From: Dactylonectria macrodidyma
Lineage: Eukaryota; Ascomycota; Sordariomycetes; Hypocreales; Nectriaceae
Reading direction: 5' to 3'
Length of the DNA: 64,000 nucleotides
Assembly (NCBI GenBank): GCA_020744425.1
Contig: JAGMUV010000052.1
Location: forward strand, 124,001 to 188,000
Shown: positions 53,094 through 64,000 of the stretch, one piece after another
Position numbering within the stretch: the first letter of the stretch is position 1
Layout of the letters: each line of letters begins with the position of its first letter
Notes under the pieces: generated by a model
Told to the model about the DNA's origin: nothing
The model's database searches: none
The model's input: the letters and a program-made list of their open reading frames with translations, nothing else
Made by a program: the position numbers and the translations under genes

Positions 53094-56000
53094 ATCTCGG
53101 CGGCACCTCCAAGCGAGGAAATATTGGTGATTGCGGAGGCCCGTGATCGAACGCGCCGTGGGCCGTGACAAGTCGAGGGGGTATGGAGAACAGGTTACAC
53201 TGGGTGTGGATCAAAGGCCCAGGGCGCCACGCGGAGATTTCAAGCTGTAGCTTTGACCTCTCTTCAGAAGTCCACAAGAGGGGTGGGTCCTTGCGTTTTC
53301 TCACCGTTTGCGCCCCGCTCGGACACTACCCAACATGTGGGCATGGCGAGACTTTTTTTCTGTATTTTGGAAGAGGATGGATGGGAGTACAATAAGGGTA
53401 TTCCACTGGTGCTAGGCAATATTGCGGCATTTTAAGAGGTTTCTGTTCATACCTTCATACCCAACGGCCGGCGTCACAGTGTGTTCCTGCACGTCTATTA
53501 ACAAGCTTTCCAGAGGGAAAAAAGTTAGGGATTATTGCATTTAATTGATCTGAAACAAGCCCCCAGACCTGGCGCATGATAAGCGTGGGGAAGATTGGAA
53601 GAACCATGACGGTGTTGGTGCGTTGACTGACGTCTTGAGCGAGCAATACCCTGATGGTCTTAACTCGTCCTGTCCGACCACATAGTCAGTGGGGCCAGTC
53701 CTCGTACAATCCATTCGGTTGGGCCCTGTGCATGCTCTGATTCCTCAATTGTTCTGCGACGAGACGTCAAGGAGCTGTCATTTTTGCATGCGGACGGAGC
53801 TCAGAGCCGGGCCTATTGTTGGTTGGTCCGTGGTAAGGCGCTAGCTTGGGATTGGATGGGGTTCTATATTATCTCCAATATACCGTCCCCGAAGAATGAC
53901 TCCTTTCCCTGCCAGTAACGACGACAAGCAGACTCTTGCCATTGCCATTCCTCCAGTCCAAAAGTAGAGATAACTGCTTTCTTACAAAGGGCATCTGTTA
54001 TGGCCAGGCTCGGCCTTGAACTGGTCCGCTCGGTAGTTAGTGCCCCAAAACGGCCCGGCAAGCCCCATAGCAGCGATGCTGCATGAAGACTACTATAAAC
54101 CATCACCATTAGTGTGATGCTTCCGCAATCTACGCTACTTCATGTACAATAAGGTTTGGAGGTGTCATCGGCGATTTTTTTATTTTTTTTACTTCTGTGA
54201 ACCCCCGGGAGAAGGACAGCGGAGAGCATGGGCAGAGGTTGGTTGGTGGGTTCGACGGAGAGGGCGTAGTACAGCGTGTGTTACATGCGAAAAAGCAAAG
54301 TCGGCTTCCCAGCCGAAAGAGGCGACAAGCAGCAGACAAGTACAGTCACAGCTAGGGCTGGGCTGGACCTAGACTGGGCCGGAGCTCGACGGGCTGCCTC
54401 GTCTAGTGTTCTGCTACTGCAAGACTTGATGCTAGGGAGTCTAGCCTACCAGAACGTGGGCCAGCAACGTGATTATACCCCGGGAGACGTTTCATCGTAC
54501 AGCCTCGATACACGGCATTGAGAGGGTGAGCGATACGAGGATACGGAGGCAATGTACTAGGAGCATTCACTCCAAGGCTGGGCACTGGAAGGATGAAAGA
54601 CCAGGGGCTCAGGTGCCTAAGGTAGCTAAGGTCTCCCAAGGTGGGGTCCGGTATCTGTACCGAGTACGCACTATGGTAGAGGGAAGGCTAAGAATGGTGG
54701 GGTCAGAGATGCAGCCAGGTAAGTGGAAGCCATGCCAGGCGGGAAAAGTACGGTGAGGTTCACGGGGTGGCAGGTTGTACTGTGCCTTCCGTGCATCGTA
54801 CATAGTACATCGTACCTACCTCCATCGTATGTCGTCCCCTCCGCTAAGGATCCTGCAGCCCTTTACTACGTCGCTTAGATCGATGTCCGTGAGTCCGTGG
54901 ATGGAGAGGACCAAAAAGCGCCTGGCAGCAGATGCCGAGAGGACACACCCAGTGACATCCAGCGGACATCCAGCGACACCTAGAGACACCCAGCGACACC
55001 GGTTACTATCTTAATAGGCCCGTCATCCAAGGGCCGTGCCGCCGCAGATGCGGCAACGGGGCTGCCCCTGAGGTAATAAGAAAAGCCCCATGCTTCGCTC
55101 TGTCAACACACCTACCTTCACCTTTGACGTACCTAAGGTGTAGCTAGTGCTCGCCCCGTCTCCATCCCGTCCATCCCATGTCCACCACGCCCACCACGCC
55201 AAATACCACCAAGGCTACCCAAGTCAAGCTACGACGCCTCTGCTCCAGTTGCCAATTGAGCCCCACTGACACCCACCATCCCTTTGACTGCGCTAAGGCA
55301 ACACATACGCTACAGGGGGTCAGGCTAATGAAAAAGAGAGAAAGACGAGGTACATAAGGTCTCACCTATTTTATATGGTGCCAGAAGTCGTGGATCCTAG
55401 GGATCTACATCACAGTACATAACGCTTCCTATAGCTACACAGATTTTTAAAGTCAATTAGCGTACCGCTGATCTCCCGGGCCTCTGTGGGAACTATGGGT
55501 CAAGTTTTGCCTTAGCACAGTCAAAGGGATAGCAGGGCCCCTAGCCCTTTTTGTCTTTACCTGCTGCGTGGCTCCTCCTCTGGCTCCAGCTTCTCGCCCT
55601 CCTCCTGTCACAGCCACCTGCGCTCATACTTATAACTAATAACCAAGTGCATCATCGTGGCCGTTCGTCGCTTGCTCCCTCCCCCGCCTCCATTTTTTAC
55701 GTCGCACGGCCCTGGTCCTGGCTGATATCACAACGTTCCCCCAGCCCATACCCTCTTGATTTCGACCCCAATCGACATAATCCGCCCTCCTCCACCACGA
55801 CCTGAGCACTGGTCACCTCCATCGCGACTCTCTGGTCGGCTTCTAATATTAAGAAGTAAACCCTTCTCCACTACCAACTTCCTTCCTCCCCTCCTCCCCA
55901 GACTTTTTTAAGTACCACTCGTAGACCTCACCTCGTAATCTCCCATCTTGTCCTCTTCCTCGCCTTCTTAATACACCGTTCTTCTCTTCTATGCCCCCTA

Positions 56001-56417
56001 ATTCTTCCTCTGCCACCTTCGCCACGGCCATCCAACTACCTACCTAGTTGGCATAATTGATCACCTGCCGACCCAGCTCTCGCTGCTACATATTCCCGCA
56101 CACAGAGCCACCTTGGTCTTCCTCCTCGCCAGACATTCCCCCCTCCGAAGTCACACATCGCCAGATCTGAAACCCATAGCTCCACCAAGAACTGTCTCTT
56201 TCGCGCAATCTCCCAACTCGCCGCGAGCGTGATCAAATCCAATTTCCGCCAGCGGGATCCTGGCCTCCGGCACCTGTGGCCTCATCCGCTGTAGCCTGGA
56301 TCACTCAAATCCTTCGTCCGGAACTCAGACCAGCCGAACAGTATCTGCCCCTTGATATCACCAACTCATTTGATCGTCTGCAGTCTACAATCTAGCCGGG
56401 ACATCCGAGACCTTGCT
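53094..56417. other. Long intergenic region, 3.3 kb
   Basis: No gene, transposase or RNA is recognised. It includes poly-T near 54175, short tandem repeats at 54945-55003 and, from about 55540, a pyrimidine-rich stretch that is probably the long 5' leader and promoter of the C2H2 gene at 56418. Confidence 0.5.
54945..55003 (+). repeat. Short tandem repeat, ACATCCAGCG-type
   Basis: About five degenerate 10-13-bp units around ACATCCAGCG/ACACCCAGCG. Confidence 0.7.
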
Positions 56418-57856
<1,439 letters not shown>

Positions 57857-59041
57857 CTGAGACTGCCAAATTCCGGCTCTTGATCGAATGCCATTTCCGC
57901 AGGCATAATCGCACTTTCGGGGTTCTCGATCGAGCCCGTCTCTGTATCAATATCATACCCGGACTGGACCAGACAGATATTCCCCTGTTTTGATTTTCTT
58001 CTTTTGCTTTTGCTAGGATATTGAACTGCGGGCCGGTTGTCCTGTTTCTTCAATGGCTACGCCTTAGTGCAGCAAACGTTGCCTCTGGCACTAGTCAGCG
58101 ATCCCATGGGACTAGTTCGTTCTCTTTTTTTTTTTTTGTTTTTTACGCACCACGATTCCCCTTTGTTTGAAGCACCACACGTCCAAGCGAATACTCCTTT
58201 TTGGTTGCTTGAGACAGTTTAGCATTTGGTTCTTGCATTGTCAATCTTTCCAAGCATGAGCGATCACGGCCACATCTCACGAAAGGTGTGTTACGGTGGG
58301 GACGGTTTGCTTATTCCATACGCGTATGGATAGAAAGCCTGGATCCCGCCGTCCAAGAAGATAAATAAGTCCCTTCTGCGATTATCATATTCCCTAGATT
58401 TTTGGCAATCGTTTTCTAGTCCAGGCCTCTCGTCAACTTACAGCATGGCAATGTCTCTGCGACTGCATACATATACGGGAACATTCTCGAACCTCTCCCC
58501 AATAATGTATTCCCGACATGATTGGCCGGGTCGCCTTAGCGTGATACTTCGGGCCCGTTCGATGTTGCGCAGAACATCGAACAGCTGGTCCCTAGCCCTA
58601 GCACGCTATACACTAGGTTTCGACCACTACGAAAGAATAAAATCACGTCGTTACACAGTACCAGGAAGGGAGAGGATGTGTCTTCAGCACTGGCCGCGTT
58701 GGCACTAATAGCCTCCAGCCCTCCCCCCCCCCACGGATTTCGGGATCTCCTAAGCTGTCTTTGTCCGATGACGGAAGGGGATGCCTTCCAATCGACGAAC
58801 TTGCCTGATGCCATCGACAAACAACTGGTCAAGTTCCACTTGGGCCCGCCGCCTGGGCGACGGACCGCGCACGTCAAGTTTCTGTCCAGAAGTCCCTCCC
58901 CAGTACTACGTCAAAGAAACCGTACACGAAATGGGCGTGGATGAAGACGACGCGTTGCTGACTCATATCCAGCGATCCACCATCGATAAGAGAGCGGCCT
59001 CCCGAGGATTACGCATAGGAGGGGGGGGGAGTGGTGGCTTT
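57857..59041. other. 3' UTR and unassigned coding-like stretch
   Basis: The first several hundred bases are likely 3' UTR of the C2H2 gene. At about 58870-59010 on the plus strand an open stretch (VPPQYYVKETVHEMGVDEDD, STIDKRAASRGLRI) looks coding but I cannot name the family. A poly-C run lies at 58725-58735. Confidence 0.4.
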
Positions 59042-59683
59042 TCACGGCTGCAAATGTGACCATTCGGGGATTGCATTTATCTGCCGCCACATGTACTTCT
59101 CCAACTTGTTGGCGTACTTGGCATATGACGTGTTCTCGTCGTTGTATTTCCGACAGTTGGCAAAGACGAGCCGCGCGTCTTTGATGAAGTCCTCAGGTGC
59201 CATGTACTGGTCGGCTTCCAGCTTGGCCTCCATAGTGTCGAGGTCCATGGGCTCCTTGATGATGTCGTAGTAGTCGGTCACGTCGTCCTTGCTTACTGGA
59301 CGCAGGAATGGCCACGATGATTGGTGGTTCTGGAGGGCATTTAGCAGATGTAAGAGCTGGTTGTAGTTGGGTCCGTGGCGAGGCTGTCTGGCCAGCTCGT
59401 CCATATCGGGCGACCAACCTGACGCCCGGATTGCATCAACGGATTGGGGGTCAATGGGAGTGACGCCGTTCTTCCACTGTTTCGGAGGTTGGTGGATCAC
59501 ATGGCTCCTACTAAAAGCGCGGATCTTGGCATGGACACATTCCTTCTGCTTAAGGAGCATGCGGCCCATCTCCAGATACCGCACCCTTGGGAGCATAGAA
59601 CACTGCATGATGGTTCCGCCCTCGTAATCCTTTATATACCCCATCCATACGGACTTGTCCAAGGTGATATCCTTAGTGAAATT
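59042..59683 (-). pseudogene. Truncated Gcn5-type acetyltransferase with bromodomain
   Basis: The minus-strand frame from 59683 to the stop at 59042 (214 codons with stop) matches the end of the HAT domain ([40 protein letters not shown]), the linker ([40 protein letters not shown]) and the complete bromodomain ([60 protein letters not shown]), ending IPEWSHLQP as Gcn5 does. Full Gcn5 is about 400 aa and acetylates histone H3 in SAGA. The catalytic core and substrate-binding half are missing; upstream lies a stop and unrelated sequence. A usable ATG exists within VWMGYI. This is a partial duplicate; a complete Gcn5 gene would be expected elsewhere. Confidence 0.85.
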
Positions 59684-59867
59684 GTCAGGCTACACTCCGC
59701 TGTGCGAACTCGGCAATCCTTCCCATCACATGAATGTTTGAACCCATTAATTTCCTTGCCTTAGCGTGTGTTGGGTGGTAAAGCCGGGTCCCCTGTGGCT
59801 CATCGACCTCTGATCGTCCGGCCATCTGGGATGGGTCGTCCCCTGGCCTGGGCCGGTGTTACGGATA
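59684..59867. other. Spacer before the mariner element
   Basis: No gene recognised. Confidence 0.4.
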
Positions 59868-61250
59868 CAGTGGGTCTTGAAAAGTGTCGACACATTTCGG
59901 GTACCCCGCTTTCCCTCTACCCACACCATAATCAACATTCAACTTCAACGACACATTGCGCAGCCAAATTAGGTCAGAATGGTGTCGCGATACTATCATT
60001 CACCTCATACGAGAACGAGGATTGTTTGGAGGTACAACTCGGGCGTGTCCGCCACCCAGATCGCGCGCGATGAGGGCATTAGTCGGCACGCGATTTATGG
60101 TGTGGTAAGAAGGTATCGCGACCAAAAGAGTGGTCAAGACCAACCCAGGTCCGGCCGGCCACGTATACTAGGAGAACGGGAAAAGAGACGAATACTGAGG
60201 GTCATAGCACAAGACCCTCATATCCAAGTGAAGGAATTGATCGAAGAAGCTGGTCTGACCTGTTCTAGGGGGACTATTCTAAGCTTCCTGAAGAAGGAAG
60301 GCATCATGCACTATAAGTCACTTATCCGGCCCTTCCTGAGCGATGCAACGGCCACAAGGCGGCTACGGTTTGCGAGGAGATATGTGCATATGTCTCCCGA
60401 ATTCTGGGAGTCTTGGACCTTCTCAGATGAAGTTATCGTGGCCCGAGGCGAGGGCCAGAGACGCACTTGGTGCTTCTGCAAGCCGGTCAGTTTTCTTACT
60501 GCGATTGTGACCGCCCTGACAGCTCCTAGCATGAGAGACTATTCAGAAAGAACGTCCAGACCCGTGTGACTCCAACGAGACATTCGCAGATGTTTTTCAG
60601 TGCCTTCAGCTTCCTCAGGCGGCTTCCAATGATCCCTCTTTATGGCGATGAGAACTCGGACCGTGGCGGCGTCACAGCGCGAGTTCTGCTCGAATGCCTG
60701 CAGCAATACCTTCCTCGCATTGTCACCAGGAACAGCCGGTTCCAGCACGATAATTCACCCCTTTTTCGATCGCGATTAATGATGAGCTGGCTGCTAGAAT
60801 GGTGCGAGAACAGACGGGCGGAGGTCATCGACTGGCCCCCCTACAGCCCGGATCTCAACCCCATAGAAAACCTATGGGCCATCCTCAAAACAAGGATATG
60901 TAAGCGATACCCTGAGCTCTCGTACATGCCAAAGACCGAGGAAGCAAAGCAGCGGCTCATTGAAGCCGCGATCGAGCTGTGGGAAGAAATCGAGCCGGAG
61001 GTGCTGCAGAACCTGATCCATTCAATGAAGCACAGAATGGAGGCCGTTATCCGCGCACGTGGCTGGTATACGAAATATTGAAGATGCCGTTGGAAACTCC
61101 ATTCAAAATTCTACAGATTGGTATACATAAATATTTAATTGACATTTATTTGATTTTGCTAGAATTATTTGAAAATGAAGCCTTCATGGAGTGCAAGTAC
61201 AGTGACACCGGGTTGACTCCGGAAGTGTTGACTCTTTCTGAGGCCCACTG
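59868..61250 (+). mobile_element. Tc1/mariner element, apparently complete (1,383 bp)
   Basis: Starts CAGTGGGTCTTGAAAAGTGT and ends, in reverse, CAGTGGGCCTCAGAAAGAGT, an imperfect terminal inverted repeat of about 30 bp; TA flanks both sides (59866-59867, 61251-61252). A spliced transposase gene fills the interior. A 5'-end fragment of a relative is at 30728. Confidence 0.87.
59979..61081 (+). CDS. Tc1/mariner transposase
   Basis: Exon 59979..60485 and exon 60530..61081, joined over a 44-nt intron (GTCAGT..CTCCTAG) in phase 0, give 352 aa. The N-terminal paired helix-turn-helix includes GVSATQIARDEGISRHAIYG and RPRILGEREKRRILRV. The catalytic core has WTFSDEVIVARGEGQRRTW (first Asp), SRFQHDNSPLFRSRLMMSWL (second Asp) and WPPYSPDLNPIENLWAILK (last Glu). 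It ends VIRARGWYTKY. Without the intron the frame appears broken, so the intron matters. No stop or shift remains; the element may be functional. Confidence 0.9.
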
Positions 61251-61489
61251 TAGGTAGGGTGAACTGTGGGGTTCTAGGAACCTTATTGGCAACCGTGAGA
61301 GACGGCCTTTGTTCGATCTTCGTCTCGTCTAGTGTGTCAGTTGCTGTCTCGATCTCTCCTCGATTTTGCTACCTCTCGCCACCGTTTAAACTAATTCACC
61401 CTAACGTCTAATAATACAGACGGATAACGCACTCATCTCTAACTCACACACCGCTCCATGGTCGAGAAAGAAACAAAGATCGAGATGCT
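61251..61489. other. Spacer
   Basis: No gene recognised. Confidence 0.4.
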
Positions 61490-62452
61490 CCAGAATCTCA
61501 ATTCCCAACTTCGGACACCGACGGATTCGTTGCCATGGCCACATTATCAACCTTTACGTCCAAGCATTTCTTTTTATAGATAGCAAAGAGGCTGTGCTTA
61601 AAGCCTGCAGGCAGATTGAAGACCACAGAATTGGCAAAACCTTCACAAGATGCAGAACTTCCTACAGCCGTTTTAGAAGGTAACTCTCCTTACTGAGGGA
61701 TATCGTTTAACGCTCGATCGTACATTATTTACGATAGACGTCCTTCATAAGCATTACCAGCAAGCATTCAATAAATATAAAATGAACCAATAGCTACTTG
61801 GTCCAGTACTAACGAGCTAGCATGTCTTCGACAAATACTACCAGCTCTCCGATGAGAGCCCGGCATACGGTGCAGCGCTTATTCTCCATCCATCCCGAGG
61901 AAGGCTTATATACAGAAAAATTGGCCAAAGGCATAGCATAAGAAGATCTTTATAGGAGTGAAGAAGTTATGGGAAGACGAATACAAGAACCTGCCAACCG
62001 TTTATACTACTCCTTCCATTATTCCAGCACTGGAACTGGATAAGTATGACCTACTTGCACAGGAGCTTAATGTCATAGGCACAGAGCCCGACGTTGACGA
62101 ATACGAAACCTGCACCTCCCAGCCACCTATTCCAATCGACTGCTCCCCCCTTTCCTGGTGGCTCCGCGATGAGCAGAAGGAGCGCTTTCCCGACTATCAA
62201 AGATAGCAATAGACATTCTCTCAATACCCGCCATGTCTGCTGACCCTGAGCGTACATTCTCTGGAGCACGGCGTACAATTTCGTGGGCTCGAATGCTCCT
62301 TGGAGCATCGACAATTGAAAAGGGGGAGTGCTTAAAGAGCTGGATTCGCAGCGGTATAACGGCAGGGCTACAAGTAGACGAGGTTGAACAATACGAGTAC
62401 ATGGCAGAGGAGGGAAGCACCAGCGCTCTAGAGGAAGATGTGGGTCCTTGAC
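61490..62452 (+). pseudogene. hAT transposase relic with hATC domain
   Basis: Scattered pieces in different frames: GHIINLYVQAFLFIDSKEAV near 61540, then FDKYYQLSDESPAYGAALIL near 61825, a long open piece (61958..62206) with LWEDEYKNLPTVYTTPSIIP and SPLSWWLRDEQKERFPDYQR, and the dimerisation domain AIDILSIPAMSADPERTFSG, ARRTISWARMLLGASTIEKG, ending ALEEDVGP at a stop. The order is that of Restless-like hAT proteins, but about two thirds are deleted and stops interrupt it (for example after WPKA and PDYQR). Confidence 0.8.
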
Positions 62453-62537
62453 CGGTTTGACGTCATTTGCCATATGGGCAATATATGGTTTAGTTCATCA
62501 TACGAGAATAAATCATACACCATAAACCATTCAGGTC

Positions 62538-62558
62538 CGTATGGCGTATGGCGTATGG
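62538..62558 (+). repeat. 7-bp tandem repeat (CGTATGG)x3
   Basis: Three exact copies of CGTATGG. Confidence 0.9.
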
Positions 62559-62656
62559 TTAGAAAGCCTGGCCAAGACTATTGGTACAAAGATCTTCGAG
62601 ACGACTATAACCGTATCCTTTGTCTATTCATTGCTCCTCTTTCCGGGATCAGAAAC

Positions 62657-64000
62657 TGCTTCTCTGTGATAGCACATATAAGGAAACCGGTTTGGGATGC
62701 CCCTGTTCAATATTTGCGGTACGAGCCCTGCCAAAAAGACTTTCCAAGTCGCGGCCGCGTTCCTCAACGCAGAAAAAGAGGAACAATTCACTTGGGCTCT
62801 CTATTGCCTCGTCGAATTGATTCACGAGTATGATATTTCCCGGCCGCGGCTTATTATCACAGACCGGGAGCTTGCCTTGATGAATGCACTTGAAAGGTAC
62901 ACGTTCCTTAGCGTCATACCACACATTTTATGCAGGTGGCATGTTAGTATGAATGTACTAGCGAAGACCAAGCATCACTTTCCTAAAGCAACCCGTGTTG
63001 AAGGCAGTGCTGTGACCATACGGAATGCTTCATTTCAGCAATTTCTTATGGACTGGGATAACCTCATAGACTGTGCTACGATGAGTGCATTTGAGGCACA
63101 TCTAGCAGCTCTCCAGGAACCCGGAAAATACCCTGAAGCAGCTGTGCAATACGCCTTACAGACCTGGATTACGCCCTGGAAGGAGAAGCTTGTACGCTAT
63201 TACGTGGACAAATTACGGCACTTTAACCACAGAACTACGTCTATCGTAGAGTCTTTGCACTCTTCTATGAAGAAGTTCCTCTGGGCTAGCACAGGCGATT
63301 TGGCAACAACTTTCCAGAAACTCACGCTATTCTGGGGGGGTCAGGACGTGGCCCTTCAGCTCTCTCGATATAACAGCGCCAATAAGGTGCTGACAATGTC
63401 TCTGCACGTGCTATACAGCCTCATCCGGCACCAGGTTACATCACAGGCTATAGAGCTTCTCGCGGCTGAGCGCCGTGCTATTGAGAGAGTCACGAAGAAG
63501 AAAGCTCTATCACAGCAGGCTGTACAGGGACCACAGGGGCCCCCGGGGCCCTGTAGTCCATGCCGTATTACGAGGGTTCACGGACTGCCGTGCCGTCACG
63601 TTATTTGGCAACGTCTTCATGATACAGAGCCGCTGAAACTCGAGGAGATAGACTCGTATTGGTACTGGGGATTGCATCGCTTACGGCTGGACCCTGCTAC
63701 TACGAATACAGCAGTTAACTACCCATTGGAGCCGCTATTCATACGCCCAAAAGGCAGACCAAAAGGTGCCCTAGGGCTTGAGAAAAGTCTCGCTGTCCGA
63801 AATACAAGGCGCGAGCCTATTCTCGCTGAACTGGTCATCGCATTTGAGGGCCACGAGGCTGCCGCCGCGGCCGCCGTCACAGACCGGCAGCAACCTCCGC
63901 CTCCCTCAACGGCCCCAGCTATTATTAACACATCTAGGGAGTCATCTACGACATTAGGGCTACGGAGACTGAAGGCAGGCGACACGTACGAGCCCGGGAC
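62657..64000 (+). pseudogene. Mutator-like (MULE) transposase, partial, open to window edge
   Basis: LLLCDSTYKE (first catalytic Asp) is followed by a 1-bp loss near 62684; from 62686 the frame is open for 438 codons to the window end. It reads NRFGMPLFNICGTSPAKKTF, FTWALYCLVELIHEYDIS, RLIITDRELALMNALERY (second Asp), LCRWHVSMNVLA, FNHRTTSIVESLHSSMKKFL (Glu) and a SWIM-type zinc finger, CSPCRITRVHGLPCRHVIW. A Pro-rich/Ala-rich tail follows (GPQGPPGP; HEAAAAAAV). This is the fungal MULE transposase layout. Upstream of 62657 only weak family likeness remains. Apart from the frameshift the gene is well preserved; its end lies outside the window. Confidence 0.85.

Overview
The window looks like nuclear DNA of a filamentous ascomycete, most likely a sordariomycete (inference). 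Genes carry short introns (47-116 nt) with GT..AG borders. The recognisable host genes are typically fungal: an AtfA/Atf1 bZIP regulator, C2H2 and bZIP factors, a DUF7703 membrane protein, MFS transporters and Est1-type, HET-domain, polyketide synthase and Gcn5-like pieces. No CRISPR, operon or prokaryotic feature was seen.

Layout. 0-2 kb: intact AtfA-type bZIP gene. 3.1-5.7 kb: a piggyBac-like element inserted in a small host gene, whose frame resumes on the far side. 6-9 kb: relics (truncated amidohydrolase, copia RNase H) and a clean 328-bp hAT MITE with 8-bp target duplications. 9.7-12.2 kb: a 5'-truncated Est1-type gene and a DUF7703 gene. 12.3-15 kb: LINE fragment and a decayed hAT element. 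15.1-19.2 kb: an intact divergent pair, a 7-exon MFS drug:H+ transporter and a zinc alcohol dehydrogenase. 19.7-22 kb: an unidentified basic ORF and a SCOC-like coiled-coil gene. 22-27.2 kb: a graveyard holding a hAT fragment, an internally deleted Tc1-type relic, copia reverse transcriptase, a catalase-peroxidase remnant and two pogo relics. 27.2-32.5 kb: a bZIP gene with a frameshifted C terminus, an apparently complete pogo element and an apparently complete Tc1 element. 33-42 kb: three tandem same-strand sugar/maltose-permease-type MFS genes, two of them close paralogues with identical intron phases. 42.3-44.7 kb: relics of piggyBac, a PKS ketoreductase and a HET protein. 46.3-48.4 kb: an intact C2H2 regulator. 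48.5-53.1 kb: a hAT element, six near-identical ankyrin repeats and a Helitron-type helicase fragment. 56.4-57.9 kb: a four-finger C2H2 regulator. 59-64 kb: a truncated Gcn5/bromodomain copy, a complete Tc1/mariner element, hAT remains and a Mutator-like transposase open to the right edge.

No single coherent undescribed system was found. The strongest theme is dense nesting of at least eight transposon classes (piggyBac, hAT, pogo, Tc1/mariner, MULE, Helitron, copia, LINE) around broken host-gene pieces, with a few intact elements that may be recently active. Possible functional units are the MFS/ADH divergent pair and the three-transporter array.
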